Shown here one piece after another: positions 25,182 through 37,634 of a stretch of DNA of 64,000 nt. Location: contig LR746264.1 in the NCBI GenBank assembly GCA_902729315.2, forward strand, positions 8,153,878-8,217,877. Reading direction: 5' to 3'. The position numbers and the translations under genes are program-made. How positions within the stretch are numbered: the first letter of the stretch is position 1; every line of letters starts with the position of its first letter. The notes beneath the pieces are model-generated. The model was not told the DNA's origin, searched no databases, and worked only from the letters and a program-made list of their open reading frames with translations. The DNA is from Spirodela intermedia. Lineage: Eukaryota > Streptophyta > Magnoliopsida > Alismatales > Araceae.

Positions 25182-25777
25182 TGATGTGACTTAGTCGTTG
25201 TATAGTAAATCGTGCAAATTTAAAGTTTATAAATTAAAAAATATTAATTTTCAGATATTTAGAAGTATTTTTAAATAAATATATTAATATAATTTAATAA
25301 CAGTTTCAAAAATATTAAAAATTTCTAAGTCGATCACAAGGATGTAATATAATATTGAGTAATTTTTCAAATTTTTTCTCAAAGAATACGATTTGTTATA
25401 AATTTTAGATAAGAAATACAAATGAAATATATTTAAAATTCACAAAAAAGGAAAATAAGGGTGCGTACATTAGGATGATGTCAGTGCCTGATGAATGTGA
25501 ATCAATTGGAAATAAAATTTCATCCAACAATTCTTATGTAAGTGATTAAAAATGATTTAATTGATCAAATTAAGATTTGTAAAAGTCAAAAGAATTATAA
25601 TGTAATAAAGAATAGTTTGGTAAATTTAAATTACACAAATTATCACTAAATGAAGTGAAATTGAATTAAAAGTAGGAAAATGCATCAACAATATACCAAA
25701 ATCCTGAGCATTTGGAGGATTGTCGTGTAGTGTCCATGGCCTCAGAGGTTCTCCTTGGACAACAATAAGGTGGGTAA
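25182..25777 (-). repeat. Athila-type LTR fragment (terminal ~600 bp) at the edge of the nested block
   Basis: The plus strand starts 'tgatgtgacttagtcgttg', the reverse complement of the LTR terminus, and follows the LTR for about 600 bp to 'ggacaacaataaggtgggtaa', where a different LTR begins. It shares a ~25-bp deletion near 25680 with the LTR at 34165 but not with the LTR at 42762. The outer pentamers of the nested block, 'cctac' (25177-25181) and 'ctcac' (44374-44378), are only similar. Confidence 0.8.
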
Positions 25778-27625
25778 TGATGGCGAGTGGGACCCATCTC
25801 CATCAGCTCAAGAGACACCGGCAGTCCGAGTTCAGCCCGATTGACGCGCGAAGACAAAGGAGCCTGGCTTTCGATACACGGCCTAGCCCTTCGGGAGGAC
25901 AACATTCCACCTCCACGACGGCAACGAACTCAAGCTCACCCTTATCTTTCTTTGTATTTTCACGTTGACTTGTTGGGCTTCGCGTTTGTGCGTTAGCAGG
26001 CCCAATTCTATGTGTGTGTTGTTATTTGTGTCTCCCTTTCTTTAGGGTTTTATTAGGTCTCTCTTTTGAGGCTCAATTAAAACCCTAAGGGGAGGGACCT
26101 ATGTTTCTTTCCTTTTGGGCCTCTTTTGGGGCTTATTTGGGTCTTCATTTGAGGCCCACTTAAGCACCGTACGAGGGCCCTCCTCTTTCTCCTTTTAGGG
26201 GAGCTTATTGGGTCTCTCTTTTAGAGGCCCAATAAACCCCTTTTGTAACATTTTGTGGCTTATGGGCTTGAGGGACTCAAGTGGGCCCACCTCTCCTTAG
26301 CCCACTTGTGGGCCCTATATAAGGGGAGGTAGGACCCCCCCTCAACAGGAAGCGCCAAATTTTGTGAGAGATTATCGTTTGTGAGTTACCTTCTTCGTGA
26401 CCTAGGATAGGGAGGGAAGGAGGGAGAGGAAGGCCGTCGATACCCTTTGAGGACTTCGTTCATCGTGACGTTGCTGCCTGAGAAGTCCCTCATTGCCGCC
26501 CGTGAGGTCATCGCTGTCACCGGACGAAACGGTCGCGGTTGCCACTGCAACCACCGCCGCCTCTACTAGAACCCCGTCACACCGTTGTGACGAAAGGGGC
26601 TTGCTTTGCCTCCCTACGAGCCGTCGCCGAGCACTCTGCCGGAGTCTCTTGACTCCTAGTTTGACTGCCCCCTCTTCCTTCAGAACTCCATAAACTCGCT
26701 GAAGCTGCCATCCACTGCTCCACCCAATCACTGGCCATTCGCCGACGAACGCCTACCTACCGTCGCGTCGCTGCCGTCGCGCCGTTTCTAGTGCCGCCTA
26801 GACCAGGAGGGCTCAACCCTCCCTAGTATCGTCAACTGGGATTGTCTCCTTCCTCTGCTCCGCTTCCCAGCGCCGCCAGAGAAGGCTGATCCTTCTAGCA
26901 ACGGTTGGGCTTCAGCCTAACCGTCAATGCTCAGGATTCCCGCAGAAGCGCCACCACCGCGTGCCCACTCGGCACCGCCGCCTGCGTGCCCCAAGGCATG
27001 TCGTGCGGCTTTCCACATGCGGCTGCTAGCGTGCCCTTTGGCCCACCAGCGGGCCCATACTCGCACCGACCGTGCCACGCCTAACGACGACGACTACTAC
27101 GACTCTCGACCAAGATCGACCGTCGACGCTAAGCATCGCTCTTCACCGGATGTCTTTGCTTATGTCAAGTCTCCGCTCCATTATGACTTGCCGGGCTACG
27201 CAGCCTCGAAGGTTAGCTCCGTACCCCTTCTTACTTAAGTTTAATTATCTTTCGAAGAGTTTTCTCAGCTCATTTCTACTGCCATCTGGAGAATGTAGAT
27301 AGGATAGGACGGGTTATAGGATCGTGACTTTTGACGCTGTGTCAGACTCATCACCATTCGTAAGCTCCAACCTTAGGCTACTTCACAATGACCGTTCCGC
27401 CGTCTTTCTGGACGTGGACCAAGAGGGTCTCACACTTACCATCGTCGAGTGTTTCCCCGGGTTGTCCTAGATTGATAGTGCATATTGGTACGCTTGCCTG
27501 TACTTAGGTTAGGTGGTCAGACCTAGAGTCTAGGGTCCATACATTCTTATCGGATCGGTCTGACTGCCCCATCTTGAGTCTTGAGTTTCATTGATCAGGT
27601 ACAAGGGTTCTCGCCCCATCCTACA
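25778..27625 (+). repeat. gypsy 5' LTR
   Basis: Starts TGATGGCGAG at the junction with the Athila LTR fragment and ends 'atcctaca' six bases before the PBS. It contains a clear TATA box 'cctatataagggg' near 26315, consistent with the LTR promoter. The short frames at 26400-27300 are GC-rich low-complexity shadows, not genes. No second LTR is present for comparison, so the start is inferred. Confidence 0.7.
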
Positions 27626-27631
27626 TTAAAT

Positions 27632-27643
27632 TGGTATCAGAGC
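27632..27643 (+). other. gypsy primer binding site (initiator Met tRNA)
   Basis: TGGTATCAGAGC, an exact 12-nt match to the complement of the Met-tRNA 3' end. Confidence 0.88.
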
Positions 27644-28340
27644 AAGGTTGGGTTACCACCTAACCTCGATCCCCTGAAGATGCTCATTGAGCTTCCATAT
27701 CACTAGTAGACCATTCATATAGGATGACATTGGCATCTAGGCACCAATAAGACTGCACCACCGACCGCACCGCTTGTTACACAAGCATATCAGGAGCATC
27801 GCGAGCCTTGCCGGCCCGTGAGCCTCTATAGTGATCCGTATGATCACCAGTACCTCGATCACGATCATCGTCAAAGGAATCTTTGTCGTCACGACGCACC
27901 ATGTCACGACGATGACCACGATTGATTGACTGGTCGTTGGCCACAAGATACTTATGATCGCCGTGAGCTAGTCTACCCTTCTCATAGGGACGATCTCTCA
28001 CGTCCGCCACTACCACCACCTCGACCCCACTACAAGGACTATCAACCCCACAGACGCGACCAGGGACATGACAGGAGAGACCTTTGGGGTTACAGAGCTG
28101 ACCCTTCCCGATGAGAGGAGCTCAATCGATGAGCAGAGCATCAGCCACTAGATCGCAATAATTCCTACCGTGATTACCAGTGTGCTCCGGACTTTCACCG
28201 AGCACCCCAGGACACCCACCAGGATCGTTACTACAATCAAGGGCGTTACTCGAGTCCTCCCGCCATGACTTTGGTGGTGACCATAGGGCCAATTGATTGG
28301 ATGATTGGGACAAGTGACGTGAGGATCACAGGACGCCGAT

Positions 28341-29060
28341 GTGACAGTCTTTGATGGCTCCCGTGAGCCCAAGGACTTCATAGATTGGGAGTCTAGTATG
28401 AACTCCTCTGTCTGGTGGTACCGCATGGATGATGATTTATGCGTGGAGTATGCGGAGATGAGACTTGGCGGACAGGCCAAGATCTTTTTAGAAAACGAGA
28501 GCTACACAGCACACCGACGAGGGCAGTCCATCACATCATGGGTTGATATAACATCACACTTGAGGAACAAGTATGTTCATCGACAGTACGAGTCGATGCT
28601 GTTCCTCAGTTGGTTAGACCTCTGACAGGGCAAGATGCTCGTCCGAGACTATATTCAGGCTTTTGAGGAGTGCTGCATGAGGTGTCGCTTTGTCGAGGAC
28701 TCACGTGTGGTTTTGGGCATTTTCACCCATGGACTTAGTCCGCGGCTTCAGAATGAGGTGCTAAAAGGCAACTCGTCTGAAGTAGATGAGGCCTATTGCA
28801 TAGTAGAACATATGGAGCGACCCGTCGAGGATACACAGTTCACCCCACCTCCAATCACCACGAAGATCACGTCCACACGATCTGCACAGACATCGACGAT
28901 AGCACCGACGTGTACTAGCGTAGGGAATAGACGGACAACACCGGCGACATCAGTAGGGTCTGCACCACACCTGTGTTCGCCACCAGCCGACACATCCGAC
29001 CATGCTACGGCCGCGTCCCAAGCCCATATCACTTGTTTCAAGTGTAAGGGTAAGGGGCAC
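28341..29060 (+). pseudogene. gypsy gag
   Basis: Two consecutive frames (28341-28625 and 28635-29063) read 'FDGSREPKDFIDWES', 'GGQAKIFLENE', then 'YIQAFEECCMRCRF' and 'GLSPRLQNEVL', the retrotransposon gag domain. They end in a zinc knuckle start CFKCKGKGH followed by a stop, with the last Cys of the CCHC lost (Tyr). A TGA separates the halves. Confidence 0.85.
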
Positions 29061-29063
29061 TAG

Positions 29064-29516
29064 ATGAGCCAATATCCATCTTCGAATCTCCTCATGGAGA
29101 TTGAAGAATTGGGTAGCAGTTCACACGAGGATGACGTCCCCGTAGGTGATGATGTCTACATTACTGACGAGGGTTTGGGCGAGGAGTGTGATAACACTCC
29201 TGATTTGATTGACTACATCCAGCTCCGGCCAGCCACCATACCATCAACCGAGGCTGCCTCTCTCGTTGCCTCATCGACGAGCACTTCATTGAGGGAACTG
29301 GCCAGCATCGCTGTCCAGCGTCCACAGCATGACACCAAGGCAACTAGAGAGATCACCCCGGCATTGAGGACGACTATGCCCACATCTTTGCCTACGACAG
29401 ACGATTCCCTTCGCACGTTGATCTTCTACATCTATGTGAAGATCAACGGACACGCGTGCAAGGTGATCGTGGACAGCGGTAGTTGCGTCAATGCCATGTC
29501 AGACCAGGTCTTGTAG
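29064..29516 (+). pseudogene. gypsy protease region
   Basis: The frame ends with 'YVKINGHACKVIVDSGSCVN', an aspartic protease with the DSG catalytic triplet, preceded by an acidic linker. A TAG follows 'MSDQVL'. Confidence 0.8.
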
Positions 29517-29795
29517 AGGGCAGGGATGAGTACTATCAGCCATCCAGCCCCTTACGGTGTATCGTAGATAGACGCCACCACACTACCCATTCGTCGACAG
29601 TGTCAGGTGCCACTTAGGGTGAGCACCTATGATGAGCACATCTTGTGTGATGTCCTTCCGATGAAAATCGGCGGCATCATACTTAGATGGCCCTGGTTGT
29701 TTGACTATGACATCCAACTCATGGGAAGAGCAAACACTTGCTCTTTCATGTATCGAGATCGCTGACTTGTTTAGTATCTGCATACCAACAAGCCC

Positions 29796-30900
29796 GTGCC
29801 GAAGCATGACCCTAAGTCATGTATTTGGTTAATCATGATGAAGGGACCTGCCTTTCAGCACGAGATCATGTCGGACATAGATGAATCTCCAATGTGCTTT
29901 GCTCTCACTTTGGATACGCGAGATGACACAACCCTTACCCCACCTTCTCTAGAAGTCGAGGGTATATTATCAAAGTACGCCGATGTAATCTTAAAGGAGC
30001 TTCCCAGAGAGCTGCCTCCATTTAGGCACATTCAACATGCTATCGACTTGGTCCTCGGAGCATCATTCCTGAACTTGCTACACTATCACATGGAGCCAGC
30101 CAAGTACGAGGAGCTTAGCCGACAAGTACATGAGCTTTTGGACAAGGGACTCATCTAGTTGAGCCTTAGTCCCTATGCCATGCCTGCATTACTAGCACCG
30201 AAGAAGGATGGCACTTGGCGCATGTACTGCGATAGTCGTGCAATCAATAGGATAACGGTTAAATATCATTTTCCGATCCCACGATTACAGGACTTATTTG
30301 ACATGATGATAGGAGCCATTGTCCTTTCAAAGATAGATCTACGTAGTGGTTATCATCAGGTCAAGATACATTCAAGGGATGAGTGGAAGACCGCCTTTAA
30401 GATCAAGGAGGGCCTGTATGAGTGGAGGGTCATGCCATTTGGCCTCTCCAATGTGCCCAGTACGTTCTAGAGGCTAATGAATGAGATTTTATGCCCATTT
30501 ATTGGCCAGTTCGTCGTAGTATACTTCGAGGACATCTTGGTCTACAATGGTACTCGAGACTCCCACCTCCAGTACTTACAACAGGTGTTTGAGGTACTTC
30601 GACAGGAGAAGCTTTATGCCCATCCTAAGAAGTGTAGTTTCCTCACTTCTGAGGTTACGTTCCTCAGTTTTGTCATCTCCGAGCAAGGAGTTTCTGAGGA
30701 CCCCGAAAAGGTCTACGCGATAGTCACTTGGCCACAGCCAGGCAGCATGCATGACATCCATAGCTTCATTGGACTAGCGACGTTCAACCGTTGCTTCATT
30801 CGGGACTTTAGTTCCATTACCTCTCCGCTTACTGATTGCCTCAAGAAAGAGACCTTCCTTTGGATAGAGCAGCTAAATAGGCCTTCAATCGGGTGAAGGC
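29796..30900 (+). pseudogene. gypsy reverse transcriptase
   Basis: Frames 29796-30158, 30159-30470 and 30477-30896 follow each other with single stops between. They carry '[19 protein letters not shown]', '[15 protein letters not shown]', '[15 protein letters not shown]' and 'GLATFNRCFIRDFSSI'. The catalytic motif reads YFEDILVY instead of YxDDxxxY, so one catalytic Asp is replaced by Glu. Confidence 0.88.
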
Positions 30901-33000
30901 TCTTATCACTCAAGCATCGATACTTCGCCTACCCGACTTTGGCAAGGTATTTAAGGTCGCCTGTGACGCCTCAAGCGTCGATATTGGGGGTGTCCTTAGC
31001 TAGGAAGGCCATCCCATAGAGTACTTCAACGAGAAGCTGAATGATGTGAGGCTTAGATACTCCACTTACGATCGTGAGTTCTATGCCGTCATTCAGGCTT
31101 TCAAACACTAGCGCCATTACCTCCTTTATAAGGAGTTTGTGCTCTTCTCGGACCATGAGGCCTTGAAGTATCTGCACTCTCTGTAGAAGTTGAGCGATCG
31201 ACACGCACGATGGGTTAAGTACTTGTAGGACTTCATGATAAGTCTTCATTATCATGAGTTAATAATTAGTAAATAATATAGTTTTAGCCTTAACTCGTGA
31301 TAAATAGACTTATATTTATGTTAAAGTGTGAAGTGGTTTTCAGTTGATTAATGTGATTTTTTGGGTAATTATGTGATTTTATACGAATTTATATGATTTT
31401 TACAGTCTTACTTTTGAGATAAATGAAGAAAAAGATATAAAATTAAAATATTACAAAATGTGGGGGGACCCACCGGCCAGCCGGGCCCGCAAGCAGGTCG
31501 GAAGCTCAGTCGGGGAGTAGCCGCTCGAGCCGCTCGCGGCTACTCCCGGCTTGGACCGATAGGGCCACGTGTGCGCCACTCCCCTTCCACGTCACCGGTG
31601 GCCAGCCGACTGTGGGGCAAGGAGTGGTCATACACGCGAGAGAAGGAACTTTACTTAGAAACGTAACATTACTATATATTCGCCCGAAAAATCGGCGTAC
31701 AACCAATGTGGGACTAAACCCACGTCATACCTTCCTCAGACGGGGTGGACAACCGGCGCGGGTTCGAATCCTCCCAGAGTCAAAATTCATATATTTTTAT
31801 CTGATTATCGCGACTTTCCTGCAGATCGCCGGTGAAGGATTAAGCAACGAGAATCGCTGGATCATCAGCGAAAATCTCGTCAACGCGATTCGCGGAGCAT
31901 TGCTACTAAAATTGCTGAACGATTCACGATAAAAGGATCGTGAATCCATCGAGTAAATCATCTCCGATTGATCGACGAACAAGCCGTCGTCGGGAAGAGG
32001 ACGATCCGCCGGGAGACGAGTCGCCACCTCCTGAGAGCGTACCAGATGCGATGAAGAGCCTCCTCTTGTTGTGCGGACCTGAGGATGAAGCTCCCTAACA
32101 CGCGCCCCACCTCCATTCAGCTCCTCTCCGTCGGGTGACAGCCGCCGGAGAGCCGCAAAGTCGCCGTTTTTCCGCTCCGCTGGGTGACAGCCGCTGGAGA
32201 CGACTCAGCGACCCATTTCATTGATCTCTAGACTTCGCGAGAAGATCTAGAGATTGCCCATGTCGTCTTTGTCCAAGGAGAGCCTTCGAGGCCGTGGACA
32301 CTGCACAACGATCCTCCTGAACGCTCAGGATTCCGGTGCATCGCCGACGCATCGCCGTCGCGATGCTGGAACTCTGTTTTCCTGCTTTCAACTTACTTTA
32401 CGCTTCATTTAGTGATAGTTTTTGTGATTTTAATTTACCAAAATATACTTTGTTCTATTACGATTCTTCTGGCTTTTACAGATCTTAATTTGATTAATTA
32501 AATCGTCTGTAATCGCTTACGTAAGAATCACCGGGCGGAACTCTGTTTCCGCCCGATTCACGTTCGCTGGGTGCTGATGTCATCCTGATGCCCGCACCCT
32601 TATTTCCCTTTTTCGTGAATTTTAAATATATTTCCTTTTTATTTCCTAGTATAAAATTCATAGAAAATCGTATTCATTGAGAAAAATTCTGAATAATTAC
32701 CAGATATTATATTACATCCCTGTGATCGACCTGGAAAATTACCGCTATTTTTGGAATTTTTATTGAATTATAATTGATATATTTATTTAGAAATACTTCT
32801 AAATATCCGAAAATTCGTATTTTCTAGTTTTATAAATTTTATATTTGCGTGATTTAATATACAACGACTGAGTCACGTCACTTCACCTTCGTTCTTTGCC
32901 ACAAGAAGGGGAAGGAGAACATGATGGCAGACACCCTCAGCCGACGAGTCCACTTGCTGAACCTCGTGAAGGTTCAGGTGACAGGATTTGAGTCCCTATT
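30901..33000 (+). pseudogene. gypsy RNase H, interrupted by a solo LTR
   Basis: 30900-31235 reads 'YSTYDREFYAVIQAFKH' and 'LFSDHEALKYL' with stops. The domain resumes after the inserted LTR at 32886 with 'FVLCHKKGKENMMADTLSRR'. Deleting 31236-32885 joins both parts in frame. Confidence 0.88.
31236..32880 (+). mobile_element. solo Athila-type LTR inserted in the gypsy RNase H
   Basis: 1645 bp, TGATAAG...CACGTCA, flanked by perfect 5-bp TSDs 'cttca' (31231-31235 and 32881-32885). It contains 'attactatatattcgcc' (TATA-like) and the 'cgcgggttcgaatcctcc' motif. It retains many CG dinucleotides and is one of the least decayed copies in the window. Confidence 0.93.
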
Positions 33001-34160
33001 GGATTTTTACACAGATTGCCCAGACTTCGGCCACGTTCTACGAGCACTCTCGGATGGTCCATCCCGAGATCATAAAGACTTCCTTGTGGTCAATAGATGT
33101 CTATTCTTAGGAGCAGACTATGCGTTCCACGCACATCCCTCCGTGACTTCCTCACTTGGGAAGGTCACGCAGGAGGTCTATCTGGCCATTTCGGTTGCGA
33201 TAAGACCATCACAGTGGTCGAGTACTAGTTCTACTGACCGACCCTCAAGCGCAATGTAGAGAACATTGTCGCTCAGTGTCGAGTGTGCGCACTCGCCAAG
33301 CAGGTAAAGAAGAATGTTGGACTCTACACGCCACTTCCAATGCCGACCCACCCATGGGACGACGTTAGCATGGACTTTGTTTTGGGACTCCCGCACACTA
33401 CACGACGACACGACTCGATTATAGTGGTTGTCGATAGGTTTTCAAAGATGGCACAGTTCGTGCCATGTTCGAAAACCTTTGACGCCTCTAAGGTCGCTAG
33501 CCTCTACTTTAGAGAAATTGTGCGCCTTCATGAACTACCCAAGTCCATAGTCTCAGACCGTGACATACAGTTTACCAGCCACTTCTGAAGGACTCTTTGG
33601 AGCTTACTTGAGACTAAGCTCAAGTTCTCCATTGCTTACCATCCACAAACTGACGACCAAACCGAGGTCATCAATTGTAGCTTAGGGAATCTACTTCGAT
33701 CATTAGTCGGCAAGAGCTTGACTACTTGGGATCTGATCATACCACGCGCTGAGTTTGCTTATAACTCCTCAACCAACCGTACCACTGGTATGAGCCCCTT
33801 CGAGATCGCACACAGTTTAACACCCCACAAGCCCCTAGATCTAGTACCCCTAGACCCTCATGTTAGAGTTTCCGAGGATGGTGTTGCATTTGCCCAATAT
33901 GTTAGTCAGTTGCATCAGAACATCCACGATAGGATACAGAGTTAGAATGTATTGTACAAGCAAGCTGCCGATATGCATCGTCAACCCCGGATCTTCTAAG
34001 TGGGAGACCAGGTTATGGTGAGGATGAGGCCCGAGCATTAGGCTCCTGAATCTGCTACGAAGCTTCACGCTCGTAGCGTTGACCCATTTCATGTTCTTTC
34101 CTGGATAAGTGAGAACGCCTATGTTGTCAACATCCCTCTTTCGTGGGGGATTAATTCCAT
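33001..34160 (+). pseudogene. gypsy integrase, C-terminus lost
   Basis: Zinc-binding region 'CRVCALAKQVKKNVGLY', then the catalytic core 'SMDFVLGLPHTTRRHDSIIV' (first Asp), 'SIVSDRDIQFTSHF' (second Asp) and 'AYHPQTDDQTEVIN' (Glu). Single stops occur at about 33586 and 33943. The reading ends at 'NIPLSWGINSIFN', then jumps into Athila LTR sequence at about 34164. Confidence 0.88.
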
Positions 34161-34164
34161 ATTC

Positions 34165-35810
34165 AACGCAAATTTAAAGTTTATAAAACTAAAAAATACT
34201 AATTTTTTGATATTTAGAAGTATTTTTGAACAAATATATCAATTATAATTTCATTAAAGTTCGAAAAATAGTGAAAAAAATTTAAGTCAATAACAGGGAT
34301 GTAATATAATATTGTGTAATTTTTTAGAATTGTTCTCAAAGAATACGATTTGTTATGAATTTTAGATAAGAAATATAAATGAAATATATTTAAAATTCAC
34401 GAAAAAGGAAAATAAGGGTATGGACATCAGGATGATGTTAGTGTCCGATGAACGCGAATCAAGCGGAAATAAAATTTCATCTGACAATTCTTACGTAAGT
34501 GATTAAAAATGATTTAATTGATCAAATTAAGATTTGTAAAGGTCAAAAGAATCATAATTTAATGAAGAATAGTTTGGTAAATTTAAATCATACAAATTAT
34601 CACTAAATGAAGTGAAATTTAATTGAAAGTAGGAAAATACATCAACAATACACCAAAATCTTGAGCGTTTGGAGGATTGTCGTGTAGTGTCTATGGCCTC
34701 AGAGGCTCTCCTTGGACAATGACGATGTGAGTAATCTCTAAATCTTCTTGCGAAGACTAGATATCGATGAAATGGGTCGTCAAATTGTCTTTGGTGGCTA
34801 TCACCCAACGGAGCGGAAGAACAGTGACTTTGCATCTCTTCGGCGGGTGTCACTTGACGAAGAAGAGCTAGATGGAGGTGGGGCGTGTGTTAGGGAGCTT
34901 CATCCTTAGGTTCGTGCAGCAAGAGTAAGCTCTTCATCACATTTGGTACACTCTTAGGAGGTGACGACTTGTCTCCTGGTGGTCGTCCTCTTCCTGACGA
35001 TAACTTGTTCATCAATCAATCAAAGATACTTTACTTGATGGATTCGTGATCCTTTCATCGCGAATCGTCCAACAATTTTTGTAACAATATTCTACGAATT
35101 ACGTTGACTAAATTTTCACTAATGATGGAGCCAATCTAGCAACTTAATCCTTCACCGGCAATTTGTAGAAAAGTCACGATTTAATCAAATAAACATACGA
35201 GTTTTTGGCTTTGGTAGGATTCGAACCCACATGAGTTGCTCGCATGTAAGAGAGAGTTTGAAATAAACACTCTAATGTCCTTATAAAATGACGTCATTAT
35301 GATATATCTCTATTATAATTTAGTATTTTAGGTATTAAAATAAATAAAGTCATTCTAGATCTAGGTTTAGTCCCACATCAATTGTACGTCGATGTTTTAG
35401 ATGAATATATAGTAATATCACATTTTCAAGTAATGAGTCCCTTTATCCCACATGTATGACCACTCCTTGTCTCACAACCGATTGGCCACCAGTGACGTGG
35501 AAGAGGAGTGGCGCACATGTGCCCTCATTGGTTCATAGCCGCTTAAGCCCCTTATCATGGCTCCCCTTGACTGTGCTTCTGACTTGCTTGCGGGCCTAGT
35601 TAGTCGACAAGTCTCCCCTTTTTTCTATTTTTTTTATTTTTTTTCTTTATTTATCTCAAAAATAGAACTAGAAAAATCATATAAATTCGTATAAAATCAC
35701 ATAATTAGCTAATAATTCACATTAATTAACTAAAAACTATTTTTCATAATTTAACATAAATATAAGTCTATTTATCATGAGTTAAAGATAAAAATAATGA
35801 AGACTTGTCA
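34165..35810 (-). repeat. Athila 3' LTR (terminal ~35 bp missing)
   Basis: The plus strand ends at 'agacttgtca' (the LTR start in reverse). On the left it begins about 35 bp inside the expected terminus, at the junction with the truncated gypsy integrase. Confidence 0.85.
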
Positions 35811-37630
35811 CATCTTTCAACTTAAATTATTGTTAGTCTCTTAGCAATAGAATTACGAGAATAAAAATTCACAAATCTCAAAATATTATATTTTAATATA
35901 TAAAAAATAGAAATGATGCACCTTTAGACACTTTAGATTATTATATTAAGTATTTAAGAATGATCTCAAATGTTTAAGCACTTTTTGGAATAATAATTTA
36001 GACTTCACTTTTTTTATTCATATCTTCATCACTTCTTCACTCATAGATATAACTCACAAGATGTTCTAATTATTAATACTCATCCAAGAATAATATTAAT
36101 CCTACATTTTCATTTTTCTATGACTTGATTTTTTAAGTTTATATTATTATTATTTTATATAACGGATAAGTAGTTTTTCCTGTAGATAAATTTTGACAAC
36201 AAGAATGATTTCTGACACCCTCTATGTGTACTCTTCATTTTCAAGGCTTTCACTTTATCCACTTATTTTGTAACATGTGTTTTTCTATAGATGATTTTTT
36301 ACAATGACAATGATGTCTCACACTCTTCATATGTACTCTTCACATGAAGAGTACACATGAATCAAAAATATTCATTTTTTATATGATTCTATTTTATTTT
36401 ATTTTTGAAAATAAGTGATTTATCCTCACAAGTTAATTAAGGCGTAAAAATATTCATTAAACTCAAATGATCAATTAAATTTTCACATCAAGTAAATACT
36501 ATCCATTAAGATCATGAAGTGAAAATCTGTAAAATCAAATCCATATTATTTATTATGTATCCAAGTAGTATTCCAACATTTCATGCTACGAAATCATTCT
36601 TTTAACTCAACAATAATCTTCCTAGTATCTTTTGGTATCAATCAATCTAATTGATTTAAGTTTCGTACATACAATATGATGTAAGAAAGTTGTAAGTTAG
36701 ATAGTTTTGATAGTTTTATTTTCTATTTTCAGTTATGTTTTCAGCAACAATGAATTTATCAAAAATAAGTTAAAACTATTCTCTTTATTATTGTAATTTC
36801 GAATTTCAGCAATGTATGTCTAGGGAATTAAAATATGAGAAAAGGGTCTCTAGAATTTCAAATTTTGAGCTGTTTTTTCTCTATTATTTTTGATAGTTTG
36901 TAAATTATTTTATGTTGTTTCTAACAAAAAACCCAAAAAACAAATGTTATAAGTTTTTTGAATTTTTTAGTTACTTTTCTAAGTGAGCATGAAAATAAAT
37001 GCAAACACAAATTCTTACTCTTCCTACAACATAAATTATGATTTAATAATTGACCCCCAACCTAAAAATGACATTGTCCTCAATGACATAGAGAAATCGG
37101 AATAGAATATATATAAAATATCATTTTCAAGTGAAGCAAACATATATGCAAAGTTAAACACTAAGAATGTTGTCATAAAGGATAAAACTCAAAAAGACAT
37201 CACCTCAACTTTGTTTTTAATTTTCCACTTCATTTTACACTCTTCACCCTACACTTTTTCAAAATAAATAAATAAATGCAGAAAGAAGTACTGTGAAATT
37301 CTAAGAAAAATAGAAAAAAAATAAACAAAATGAAATAAAAATCATGAGTTACCTCTCATGTAGTGCTGAATTAAATGTCTTCAGCTGGACACATTAATCT
37401 TACTCTTGAATTTCTTTTAATAATAAAATTTCTTTTTCTACAAAGCGTTCATGTTCTATGTACTATTTAAGTCGCTATTTATTTACTTTAAAGTTATTAT
37501 CACTTTTAGGATCTTTAATTATTGTAGCCCCATGATCATGTCCCTTATACCACATAAGCCTTGTCTATTTTGATTTTAATTTTTCTAGGGATAATTTCAG
37601 CCTAGAATCATATAACCACACTTTTTGTCC
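35811..37630 (-). other. Athila 3' non-coding region
   Basis: Very AT-rich, no recognisable domain. It lies between the integrase remnant and the 3' LTR, where Athila elements carry a long non-coding or env-like region. No env-like frame could be supported. Confidence 0.5.
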
Positions 37631-37634
37631 AACA

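Larger units (their letters stand above)
25778..34160 (+). mobile_element. Ty3/gypsy element (chromovirus-like), 3' end missing
   Basis: Plus-strand order: 5' LTR (about 25778-27625), Met-tRNA PBS (27632-27643), gag, zinc knuckle, protease, RT, RNase H (interrupted by a solo LTR), integrase. Integrase after RNase H is the gypsy order. The C-terminal reading 'YVVNIPLSWGINSIFN' resembles the end of chromovirus integrases, but the sequence breaks off at about 34163, so the chromodomain and 3' LTR are absent. Several stops (mostly TAG) and lost motifs make it defective. Confidence 0.85.

Noticed and set aside
26402-27302. GC-rich open frames at 26.4-27.3 kb
   Set aside because: They lie inside the gypsy 5' LTR between its TATA box and the PBS; no domain.
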